From NCBI GenBank assembly GCA_040289295.1, contig PSLA01000004.1, positions 1-64,000 on the forward strand: DNA of 64,000 bases. The letters are read 5' to 3'. The position numbers and the translations under genes are program-made. Below, in pieces: positions 41,457 through 49,254 of this stretch. A model generated the notes under the pieces. The model did no database searches. It worked only from the letters and a program-made list of their open reading frames with translations, and was not told where the DNA came from. The DNA comes from J051 sp040289295. GTDB taxonomy: Bacteria; Armatimonadota; Fimbriimonadia; Fimbriimonadales; ATM1. The number at the start of each line of letters is the position of its first letter. Positions within the stretch are counted from its first letter, which is position 1.

Positions 41457-44400
41457 GGCTGGGGATGAGTTCGTTCTTCGGCTTGTAAGGGAGCACCGCC
41501 GTTACGCCGGCTTGCATTGTAACGCCGAACCAAACGGGCGCGGCTGCAATTGTCGTTACATTGTGCGTGATCACAAGGAACTGCGTCGTCTTCGTGAAGT
41601 CACGGATCAAGTCGACATACCTCTCGACGCTCCGACCGTCCAGGGGGGCATCCAACTCGTCGAGGATCACGAGCGGGCTGGGTTTGACTTTGACCAAAGC
41701 GAAGAGGAACGCGCACGCCGTGAGCGCCCTCTCACCTCCTGACAGCAGTTCCAACCGCTGCCGCTTCTTGCCCGGCACCACGACCTCCATGTCCACGCCG
41801 GATTCAAGCAGGTTGTTTTCGTCCGTAAGGAGCAGGGTCGCTTCCCCGCCGCCGAACAGTCGAGTGAACGTCTCCGCGAAGGCGTCCCGCACCTTGTCGA
41901 ACGTCTCCCGGAACGCGCCTCGCGTGAGTTGATCCAGTTCGGCGACCGACCTGTCCAATTCCGCCTTGCTCGCCAGCACGTCGTCGCGCTCGCGGGCGAG
42001 CACGTCGTAGCGCCCCGAGAGCGCCTCCCAAGCCTCGATGGCGCCGACGTTCACTTCTCCGAGGGCGCGTATCTCGCGGCGGAGCGTGCGGGTCAACCTC
42101 TCGGCGTCCTCCGGCACCGAGACGATGTGCGCCTGACTTTCGGCGTCGGCTTCGTCCACGCCGTACTCCTCCAATAGCCTCGCCAGCGTGCCAGCTCGCT
42201 TGGTTTCGTGGCGTGCCCGTTGAATGTCGTCCTGATACGCAGCGTCCTCGATCGTGCGTGCTTGCTCTCGAAGTTCGTTGGCACGACGCGATGCCTCGTG
42301 AGCCTCAGATTGGAGCTCGTGCCTCTCCTTCACCGCCACCTGCAGCGCAGCCTCCGCAAGTTCGTAGGCATGCGCCGATTCGGACACCTGCGCTTCGACC
42401 TGAACCAGTTCCTGCCGCAGGGATTGTCGCTCCGCCTCGATGGACTGCAGGCGGGCGGCCGGCGGGTCGGCAGCAGCGACCTGTTGGAGCTCGGCCTCGG
42501 CGGCTACCATGCGCTCCGCGATCACGGCCCTCCGCTCCTCGGCTTGCAGAAGAGCTCGCTTGGCTTGCTCAAGGTCGGCGCGTGTTGCGGACAGTTGTTC
42601 GAGAAGGCGGTTGCGCTCGGTTTCGAGGGTTTCAAGGTCATACTGGGCCGCATCGAGGGACTGCGGGGCCTGGAGACTCAGCTCCTGGATGGTGGCGCGC
42701 AAGTTGTCGAGAGCCTGTTGCGTTACATTGAGGCGCTCCTCGGCAAGCGCGCGCGTTTTGTCTGCCTCGGCAGTTCGGTTTCGCGCTGCAGCGAGGCGGC
42801 GCGCGCCCTCCTGGGCAGACGCCTCGACGGTCTGGCGCTCACTGGAGCAATGGCGGATTCCGTGGTGCAACTCTTGCAGCTTAGCTTGAATCTGCTGGGC
42901 ACTGGCTCGCAGTTCCTCCAGTTCGGCGGATAGCCTAATAGGGCCGGCGCGGTCAGTGCGGTGCGCCCCGCCGGTAACAGCGCCGTTTGGAAAAACGACC
43001 TCTCCGTCGAGGGACACTATTTTGCGATAGCCACGCGCTTGCCTGGCGACGTCGATTGCCACTTCGAGCGTTTCGGTGAGGATGACCCCGCCCAGAAGCG
43101 CCTCTACGACGGCTCGGTGCTCTTGCGCTGCATGGACGCGATCTGCAGCGATGCCAAGGACACCCTCGCGCCTCGGAACGAAAGGTCGGGCCCTCACCCT
43201 TGCCCTCTCCCAGGGGGAGAGGGTGTCCGAAGGCAGGGTGTCGGCTGGGGGGTTGACAAGGTCGAGGGGAAGGAACGTCGCCCTCCCTGCGCGCTCCTTC
43301 TTGAGCCATCGGATTGCGGCGTCGGCCTCGACTGCAGACGGGGTGATGAGGTCTCCGACGGACGCGCCAAGGGCTGCTTCGATGGCAGCGGAGAGATCCG
43401 AGGGCACTTGGATCGCCGTGCCGAGGGGAACAAAGGATCCTGCGAGCTTGCCGCTCTCGGCGGCTTCGAGGACGGCTCTGGCGCCAAGGGGGAGTGTCTC
43501 GTTGTTTTCGATTGCCGCGGAGACCGCGCTCGCCCGCGCATCGAGGGAGGCGTGCTCTGCAAGCAGGGCCCTGCGCTGCGTCTCTAGGTGGTCGAGTTTC
43601 TGGTCCAGTTCTCTAAGTCGGCGTGCGGTTGCAGAAAGATCCTCATTGAGGGCGGCCTCGGACTGTTGGGCATGTTCAGAGGCACGAATCGCATCGCGGA
43701 GCGCGCCCTCCGCGGACGCAAGCGCCTGGGTGAGCCTGTGCTCTTCAGCGGAGAGTGACTGGAGCCGCCGCGCTGCCTCTTCACGTGCGGCCGCCAGCCT
43801 AAAGCGATGCACCTCGCGCTCCCTTGCGGCGGCGAGTTCTGTTTCAGCGACTTCGAGGTGCTCCATCAACGCCGTGGCGGAGGCCTCGAGCTCCGCGATT
43901 GTCTCCTTCAGCACAGCGACGGCGGACTCCTCTCGCTCAGCGTCACGGCGCGCCTGATTGAGGGCGTCGTTGAGCCGCGTTACGCGAGCTTCGTGCTCGC
44001 GGCGTAGGCGGTCGGCGTCTTGCTCGATCTCTCCGAGGCTCGCCAGACGCTGATCGAGCAGAGCCTTCCGGCTTTGCGCCCGCTCTGAAGTTGAAAGGGA
44101 CTCCTGGACGCGTGCGCGGAGTGACTCGAGTTTATCGTCGAGATCGTCCGCTCGTTTGGAAAGTTCCTCCGATGCTGCGTCTGCCTCCTTAGCTTCGCGG
44201 CGCATCTCCTCAGCCTGGGCCCGGCGAGTTCGCATGCTCTCTTCCAGTTCCCGAATGCGCTGTGCAAGGTCGCTCGCCTCTTTGATCAGCACAGCAGACT
44301 CCACCTCGCGAAGGCTGCCAAGCAGTTCCTTGTACCGGCGCGCCTTCTCGGCCTGCTCGCGGAGGGGCTCGCGCTGCCTCTCGATTTCGGCAATCACGTC

Positions 44401-44976
44401 GTTGACCCGCTCGAGGTGTCGTAAAGCGCTCTCGAGCCGCTTGAGCGCATCAACCTTACGGAGGCGGTACTTTTGTACTCCGGCAGCCTCATCGATCCAA
44501 ATCCGCCTTTCGATGGGAGTTGCACTTAGTGCGGCATCGATATCGCTCTGGTTCACGATTGCGTAGCCGGTGCGGCCGAGGCCCGAGTCAGCGAACAGCT
44601 CATGGATGTCCTTAAGTCGGACAGGCTGCCGATTGATAAAGTAATCGCTTTGACCGTCTCGCGTTAGGCGCCTGGTGATGACGACTTCACTGGTGGGTAC
44701 GGGCAACGCCCCATCCTCGTTATCGAAGACGAGCGAGACCTCTGCATAGCCGAGCGGTTTCCTCTTGGCGGAGCCGGCGAAGATGACATCGGTGGATTGG
44801 GCTGCGCGGACGCTACGCGGGTTCAATTCACCAAGCGCCCAAACGATGGCGTCCACGATGTTGCTCTTACCGCAACCGTTGGAGCCGACGACGGCGACAA
44901 GGTCGCCGTCCACGTCAAGTTCCACGCGATCGGCAAACGACTTGAAGCCGTAGATGCGAATGGTTTTGAGTTTCAC
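41449..44976 (-). CDS. smc: Chromosome segregation protein SMC
   Basis: 1175-residue SMC ATPase that organises chromosomes as a ring-like dimer. Walker A GSNGCGKSNIVDAIVWALGE lies near residue 32. Long coiled coils (about 170-500 and 680-1000) flank a hinge domain (LGASVGDLITPSAVEADAAI ... GVLGIAADRVHAAQEHR ... SLDGEVVFPNGAVTGG). The signature LSGGERALTACAFLFAL and Walker B LVILDELDAPLD are near the C-terminus. Residues about 582-596 in the hinge (DTLSPWERARVRA) come from a palindromic repeat. A GTG start is used (MKLKTIRIYGFKSFADR). ScpA/ScpB genes are not in this window. Confidence 0.96.
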   Translation of the reverse strand: MKLKTIRIYGFKSFADRVELDVDGDLVAVVGSNGCGKSNIVDAIVWALGELNPRSVRAAQSTDVIFAGSAKRKPLGYAEVSLVFDNEDGALPVPTSEVVITRRLTRDGQSDYFINRQPVRLKDIHELFADSGLGRTGYAIVNQSDIDAALSATPIERRIWIDEAAGVQKYRLRKVDALKRLESALRHLERVNDVIAEIERQREPLREQAEKARRYKELLGSLREVESAVLIKEASDLAQRIRELEESMRTRRAQAEEMRREAKEADAASEELSKRADDLDDKLESLRARVQESLSTSERAQSRKALLDQRLASLGEIEQDADRLRREHEARVTRLNDALNQARRDAEREESAVAVLKETIAELEASATALMEHLEVAETELAAAREREVHRFRLAAAREEAARRLQSLSAEEHRLTQALASAEGALRDAIRASEHAQQSEAALNEDLSATARRLRELDQKLDHLETQRRALLAEHASLDARASAVSAAIENNETLPLGARAVLEAAESGKLAGSFVPLGTAIQVPSDLSAAIEAALGASVGDLITPSAVEADAAIRWLKKERAGRATFLPLDLVNPPADTLPSDTLSPWERARVRARPFVPRREGVLGIAADRVHAAQEHRAVVEALLGGVILTETLEVAIDVARQARGYRKIVSLDGEVVFPNGAVTGGAHRTDRAGPIRLSAELEELRASAQQIQAKLQELHHGIRHCSSERQTVEASAQEGARRLAAARNRTAEADKTRALAEERLNVTQQALDNLRATIQELSLQAPQSLDAAQYDLETLETERNRLLEQLSATRADLEQAKRALLQAEERRAVIAERMVAAEAELQQVAAADPPAARLQSIEAERQSLRQELVQVEAQVSESAHAYELAEAALQVAVKERHELQSEAHEASRRANELREQARTIEDAAYQDDIQRARHETKRAGTLARLLEEYGVDEADAESQAHIVSVPEDAERLTRTLRREIRALGEVNVGAIEAWEALSGRYDVLARERDDVLASKAELDRSVAELDQLTRGAFRETFDKVRDAFAETFTRLFGGGEATLLLTDENNLLESGVDMEVVVPGKKRQRLELLSGGERALTACAFLFALVKVKPSPLVILDELDAPLDGRSVERYVDLIRDFTKTTQFLVITHNVTTIAAAPVWFGVTMQAGVTAVLPYKPKNELIPSLN
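43190..43232 (-). repeat. Palindromic repeat inside smc hinge, copy 5
   Basis: Stem CCCTCTCCC/GGGAGAGGG with a short loop. It is related to the copies in topA, dnaE and the pilin-like gene but with GGGCAAGGGTGAGGG on its outer side. Translated on the smc strand as DTLSPWERARVRA. Confidence 0.8.
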
Positions 44977-45079
44977 AGTGATTGGGGCGACTCAGCCATA
45001 AGGACGTTCGGCAGCAGTGTTTCGTAGCCGCGAGACTGCGCTTCGCTCGGGGTCTGGATTCTACCCGGCGCAAAGGGAG

Positions 45080-45106
45080 GACGGCGAGCGCCGGGCGCTC
45101 GCCGTC
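45080..45106 (-). terminator. Hairpin terminator after LamG-like secreted protein
   Basis: Perfect 12-bp stem GACGGCGAGCGC/GCGCTCGCCGTC with a 3-base loop, 23 bases beyond the stop of the minus-strand gene. Its left arm also belongs to the GGGAGG-type repeat family (45073 on). Confidence 0.6.
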
Positions 45107-45129
45107 TTCGGGCGATCGACCGGCGTCTG

Positions 45130-46281
45130 TTAGGAGACGCCAACCTGGACGAGGTCAAACTCCGTGAAGAATGTCGCCTCGGTTATCGGCAGATTTACGA
45201 TCGACTTCACTAGCATCTCGATACGACCATCACTCGCCCGGACGTAATTGCCCGCAGGGACGTTGTCGATCGAGAAGAAGCGATAGCTCGTCGTCGTCTG
45301 GAACGAAGGGCTGACTACTTCGAAGTCGCCGGTGTTCCAGTTTCGGAAGGAGATCGTCAAGAAACCGCCGACGCTCTGGTTGATGTTGGCTTTGATCGTC
45401 GCGCACAGTCGGCTCGGGTTGGACACCGTGGTGTTCATGCCCAGGACCATGGCCGTCAGGTTAGCTTCCTGGATCGCAGATGTGCCATCGGAGAAGGTTC
45501 GGTACGCCGAGTCGTCCAGGTTCGCAAGATCGGCGATGGTGCCGCCGGCGTTACCGCCACCCGGAGACAGGAAACCAACCGAACTGATCGTCGGCACGAC
45601 GGCAAGCACGAGATCGTCCCAATACATGCGGCTGATGCCACGCGGGTTGCTGTTGAACTCTCCCCCGTACAGGTCAAGCGCGTCGATATTGGAGATGCCC
45701 ATGCCGTCCACGCCGTCCTTCCAGCTCTGCCCGATGACGAACGGGACTCCATTGTAGTAGGTGTCCTGCTTGTCGTCGCTGAGGTTGATGTCAACCTTGT
45801 ATGGCACCCACTGGCCCTTGATCAAGTCCGTTTCTCCCTGATTGAAGTCAGCGTGCACCTTATTCGTGGTCGCATTAAAGTTGACCTGATGCGACCAGTT
45901 CAGAGGACTCGGGTACTGGTTGAGCATGATGAACCACCCTGAGCCAGTCGCGTTGCTTGGAACGAAGCACCACGCTTTCATCAGGTAGCGGCCGGAAGTG
46001 AGTCCGCTGAAGCGCTGAACAGTGTCGTCGCCGGCAGGACCTCCCGACACGCCGCCCTCGATCAGCAGCGACTTCGTGCCGCCATGGGCTTGGGCGTTCG
46101 TCACTTGTCCCGACACGTTCTGCGAGCCGGTCCACTCTTCCCAACCGCCTTGGCCGGCAATCGGGCCAAGCGGATAGGATTCGAAGTTGTCTGACCAAGG
46201 CGCGCCACCGCCGAACATGGCAACGGCCGCGGCAGCCGCGCCGGCGCAAGCAAGAATAAGCGCCGTTTTCTTTCCTTTCAT
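45130..46281 (-). CDS. Secreted protein with lectin/LamG-like domain
   Basis: 383 residues with a signal peptide (KKTALILACAGAAAAAVAMF). The central part, SDNFESYPLGPIAGQGGWEE ... VSGQVTNAQAHGGTKSLLIE ... MYWDDLVLAVVP, has the pattern of a concanavalin A-like jelly-roll domain with the usual N-terminal FESY and C-terminal DDL strands. The last about 120 residues (DLANLDDSAYRTFSDGTSAI, FRNWNTGDFEVVSPSFQ, GRIEMLVKS, EFDLVQVGVS) resemble the C-terminal domain of the proteins at 23112 and 29735, though more distantly. No catalytic residues are recognised. It probably binds a glycan or surface and is divergent from the lipoprotein gene at 46356. Confidence 0.75.
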   Translation of the reverse strand: MKGKKTALILACAGAAAAAVAMFGGGAPWSDNFESYPLGPIAGQGGWEEWTGSQNVSGQVTNAQAHGGTKSLLIEGGVSGGPAGDDTVQRFSGLTSGRYLMKAWCFVPSNATGSGWFIMLNQYPSPLNWSHQVNFNATTNKVHADFNQGETDLIKGQWVPYKVDINLSDDKQDTYYNGVPFVIGQSWKDGVDGMGISNIDALDLYGGEFNSNPRGISRMYWDDLVLAVVPTISSVGFLSPGGGNAGGTIADLANLDDSAYRTFSDGTSAIQEANLTAMVLGMNTTVSNPSRLCATIKANINQSVGGFLTISFRNWNTGDFEVVSPSFQTTTSYRFFSIDNVPAGNYVRASDGRIEMLVKSIVNLPITEATFFTEFDLVQVGVS

Positions 46282-46342
46282 AGTAAGTCCCTCCGTTTAA
46301 GGGCTTGAGCGCACGGCATTGCGCTCGGAGTAGCAAGCAGAG

Positions 46343-46348
46343 TATACC
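46343..46348 (+). promoter_or_regulatory. Candidate -10 box of lipoprotein gene
   Basis: TATACC, 7 bases before the GTG at 46356; no Shine-Dalgarno. It also decides the start choice for that gene. Confidence 0.4.
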
Positions 46349-46355
46349 CGACTCT

Positions 46356-47255
46356 GTGACCTCAACCTCTGATTCCTACCGGGTTTTTGTTCGGGAAGCA
46401 TGCTTGCTGTCCGTTCTCTCGGCTTCAGTCGTCCTCACCGGCTGCTCTTGTGAGCCAAGGGAGCAGGCCCAATCTTCCCAGACATCGCGAAAACAAAAAC
46501 AGGAAACAAAGGCCCACCCGACCGATCCATCTACGCCGATCGTCCGCCTTGAGCCGCCTGTGATGGAGGAGCCCAAGAACGACGAGCCCAAGGGTGAGCT
46601 GCTGCGACTCCGGTTGAAGCCGGGATACGAAGAAACTCGTACGTTCGAGGGTAAGGCGCGGATTGAGCTCGACGGCGGAGACCCGATTACGCAGCAAATC
46701 AACATGCGTGTCACCGCCAAGGTTCAACGGGTTGACGGCGATGTGTATGAGATCCTTCTCGAACCAAGCCCCATCACCGTTCAACAAGAGGGGCAACCGG
46801 ATCAGTCCGGATTGCTGACGGAAGAGCCTGCCGTTGTCGACGTGGACACGCGGGGCCGCTTGCTAACTCCAACGAACGCGCTTGTGAGCACGCTCCAAAC
46901 CATTGGCTACGTTCCCCTGCCTGAAAAGCGCATCTTGCCAGGCGCTAAGTGGTCGCTCTCCGGCGAGCGCTCGTGGCCGCTGCTTGGCAACGTGAGCGTG
47001 CGCGAAACCTTCATTTACCGCGGCGCGGAGAAACTGGAGGGACGGAAGGTCCACCACATCGATCAACTGGTCAAAGGCAGCATCTCCTCGATTAAGACGG
47101 AAGCGAGCTACTACCTGGACGCGGACACAGGGACGCTACGGAGCGGTGAAGTCCGCATCAGCGGAAAGATCGAAATACCCGGCCCGGATGGATCCAAGTC
47201 TCCCGCGGAAGTAAGCATTCGCCTCACGATTCGAAAGATTGAGCCGCCGGTATAG
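46356..47255 (+). CDS. Putative lipoprotein, DUF6263-like
   Basis: 299 residues from GTG 46356. The N-terminus (REACLLSVLSASVVLTGCSC) ends in a good lipobox with Cys in VLTGC. A charged linker (SSQTSRKQKQETKAHPTDPS) follows. The rest is a beta-rich domain (LLRLRLKPGYEETRTFEGKA, MRVTAKVQRVDGDVYEILLE, LPEKRILPGAKWSLSGERSW, YYLDADTGTLRSGEVRISGK) of the type seen in DUF6263 proteins, which start with K-pG..y-y. A TTG at 46305 would add 17 residues before the signal peptide and is less likely. Function unknown. Confidence 0.75.
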   Translation: MTSTSDSYRVFVREACLLSVLSASVVLTGCSCEPREQAQSSQTSRKQKQETKAHPTDPSTPIVRLEPPVMEEPKNDEPKGELLRLRLKPGYEETRTFEGKARIELDGGDPITQQINMRVTAKVQRVDGDVYEILLEPSPITVQQEGQPDQSGLLTEEPAVVDVDTRGRLLTPTNALVSTLQTIGYVPLPEKRILPGAKWSLSGERSWPLLGNVSVRETFIYRGAEKLEGRKVHHIDQLVKGSISSIKTEASYYLDADTGTLRSGEVRISGKIEIPGPDGSKSPAEVSIRLTIRKIEPPV

Positions 47256-47258
47256 AAT
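47253..47258 (+). promoter_or_regulatory. Candidate -10 box of glycosyltransferase gene
   Basis: TAGAAT, 7 bases before the ATG at 47266. It overlaps the stop codon of the preceding gene. Confidence 0.35.
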
Positions 47259-47265
47259 GGCGACC

Positions 47266-48333
47266 ATGCAGAGGTATCGAGGTCAGCCGCTTCCGCCGTC
47301 GCCCCGCATCGCGCTTGTCGTGAACGATGCGCTCGGCAACTTCGCGGTGGCGACGCCCCTCGCGCGCGCGATGAAGTCGCTTCATCCCAATTGTATTCTC
47401 GACTACTATGGCGGAACCAGAACCGCCGAACTCGAGCAGGCATCCACAGGGCCCGGCGCACTGTTCGACTGGAGGTGCGACGTTCTCGGCTCTTCACCAT
47501 TAAACCTGTTCGAAGTGGCACGCAGCAGGATGAACGAGGTCGGACCATATCACCTCGTACTTAACCTTGAAGCGAGTGAACTTCATCGCGTCTTGGCGGC
47601 AGTGCTTGGCGAGCAGGGTTTTGTGTGCGGGCCTTGCTTGGCTCCTGACGGTCGCGGCGCCTGGGACTATCCAGACGACGACCGCGGCGACCTGTGGCGT
47701 GATCAGCGATGGGCGTCCGATGACCTTTCCGAGCGATACGACTTTCTCGAGACCGGCTTCATTTCTGAGGTGTTCTTGCGCTTGGCGTACGTGCCGCCGC
47801 TGCCGGAGGCTGAGTGGCCAGGCGGCGTTCCGCGTTACGCCCTTGCATCGGCAGAGCCCCCCTTCCCTACGCCACCGATTCTCATCTCAACGGGCGCAAC
47901 GCTCCCCGGGAAGACCTGGCCTGTGGAACGCTGGGCGGAGCTGCTGCGGCAACTGTCCCAACCGTGCGGCCTTCTGGGCGCACCACCGAAGCGACAGGAG
48001 CGGTTCTATCATAGCGCCACCTCCGAGGGGTACCTCGTTGAGCAGGAACTGGTTCAAGATCTGCGGGGACGGCTGACGCTTCCGGAGGTAGTCGGCGCGG
48101 TGCAGCGAGCGGACTTAATTATTACGGTAGATAACGGAATCTTACACTTTGCTGCAGCCTTCGACCGTCCGACGGTCGGTCTGTACCGGCGGGAGGTAAT
48201 CCGTTTGTGGGCGCCACCAAACCCGAATCTTCTCGCGCTCTCCTCAGAGAGTGGGGTGGCCGACATACCTTTGGATGCAGTCCTCGCGGCGGTCGTCCGA
48301 TTAGCGCCATCTGTAGGTCAGGCAGCGGATTAG
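47266..48333 (+). CDS. Glycosyltransferase family 9 (heptosyltransferase-like)
   Basis: 355 residues with the ADP-heptose:LPS heptosyltransferase fold. The N-terminal domain starts RIALVVNDALGNFAVATPLA. The C-terminal domain has ILISTGATLPGKTWPVERWA (the nucleotide-sugar site with conserved Lys-x-Trp) and ADLIITVDNGILHFAAAFDR PTVGLY, the typical DxGxxH-A motif region with GLYRR. Normal family members have D-S-G-x-x-H; here it is D-N-G-I-L-H. The acceptor and sugar are unknown. ATG 47266 is supported by the -10 box; ATG 47257 is possible. Confidence 0.85.
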   Translation: MQRYRGQPLPPSPRIALVVNDALGNFAVATPLARAMKSLHPNCILDYYGGTRTAELEQASTGPGALFDWRCDVLGSSPLNLFEVARSRMNEVGPYHLVLNLEASELHRVLAAVLGEQGFVCGPCLAPDGRGAWDYPDDDRGDLWRDQRWASDDLSERYDFLETGFISEVFLRLAYVPPLPEAEWPGGVPRYALASAEPPFPTPPILISTGATLPGKTWPVERWAELLRQLSQPCGLLGAPPKRQERFYHSATSEGYLVEQELVQDLRGRLTLPEVVGAVQRADLIITVDNGILHFAAAFDRPTVGLYRREVIRLWAPPNPNLLALSSESGVADIPLDAVLAAVVRLAPSVGQAAD

Positions 48334-48417
48334 GGCGTTTTTTGGTAAACAGCCCACTCTTCGCCGCAAGTGCGGTAAACTAAAGGTTGGCGCTTCTGCG
48401 TCGAGGAGGACAATTTC

Positions 48418-49221
48418 ATGCAGAAAAAGGCTTTTACTTTGATTGAGTTGCTCGTCGTAGTGGCGATCATCGCGATCATGTCTGCAATTCTGTTTCCCGT
48501 CTTTATGCGCGCCAAAGAGGCGGCCAAGCAGACCATGTGCTTGAGCAACCAGAAGCAGCTAGGCATGGCGATGATGATGTACCTTGCCGACCACGACGAC
48601 ACTTGGTTTGCTGCCGCCACCTATAGCCCCCTTGAGGGCTTTGCGCCGCAGGAGATGTGGATTGGGTACGACAACAACAACGCCGGGATCTACGGCGCAT
48701 TCTGGGGACGGGTGAATCAGCCCGCCCGCAACAAACCGAGGCCGGGCAAGATTGACCCGTACATCCAGAACGAAGGGGTGAAGCGCTGCCCATCCATGCC
48801 TCCACACTGGCAGATGAGCTATGCGCTGAACTTTTTCACTCCGCCGTATTACTCACCTTACTATAATCGCAACCCAAACGCACGCTATAACGAATGGGGC
48901 CCGAGCGTCAAAGACTGTCAATATGTTTCAGGCGTTTGGCATTGCACTGGGGCGAAACAGACCGAGGTGCAAGAGCCCGCGGAGACGTTGATCGCTTGGG
49001 AGCACCATGCCTGGGTACCGGTTTGCAACTTCTTGCAAGTTGAGGACTGGTTCTGGAGCCCGCCAAACAACAAAACACTGCGCACTCACTTCCACTGGCT
49101 TCACATCAATAAGGCGATTGGTCTGTTTGGGGATGGACACGCGAAGGTGCTCATCTACGGAACGCTAAAGCGCCCCTGGTTCTCAAGCAGGAAGGACATC
49201 TATCCCGACTGGAACCGATGA
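48418..49221 (+). CDS. Prepilin-type protein with N-terminal methylation site
   Basis: 267 residues. The N-terminus KKAFTLIELLVVVAIIAIMS is a class III/type II secretion prepilin leader (cleaved before Phe, with Glu5). It is followed by AKQTMCLSNQKQLGMAMMMY and LADHDDTWF, the standard start of large DUF1559-like pseudopilins common in planctomycete- and armatimonad-like bacteria. The end HINKAIGLFGDGHAKVLIYG is the corresponding final GDGH/V strand. The central part is Tyr/Trp/Pro-rich. The ATG has GAGGAGG upstream. It is probably assembled or displayed by a type IV pilus-like or type II secretion system, whose genes are not in this window. Confidence 0.9.
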   Translation: MQKKAFTLIELLVVVAIIAIMSAILFPVFMRAKEAAKQTMCLSNQKQLGMAMMMYLADHDDTWFAAATYSPLEGFAPQEMWIGYDNNNAGIYGAFWGRVNQPARNKPRPGKIDPYIQNEGVKRCPSMPPHWQMSYALNFFTPPYYSPYYNRNPNARYNEWGPSVKDCQYVSGVWHCTGAKQTEVQEPAETLIAWEHHAWVPVCNFLQVEDWFWSPPNNKTLRTHFHWLHINKAIGLFGDGHAKVLIYGTLKRPWFSSRKDIYPDWNR

Positions 49222-49254
49222 CCCCTTCTGTCAGGAGTGGAGAGCCGACGCGGG

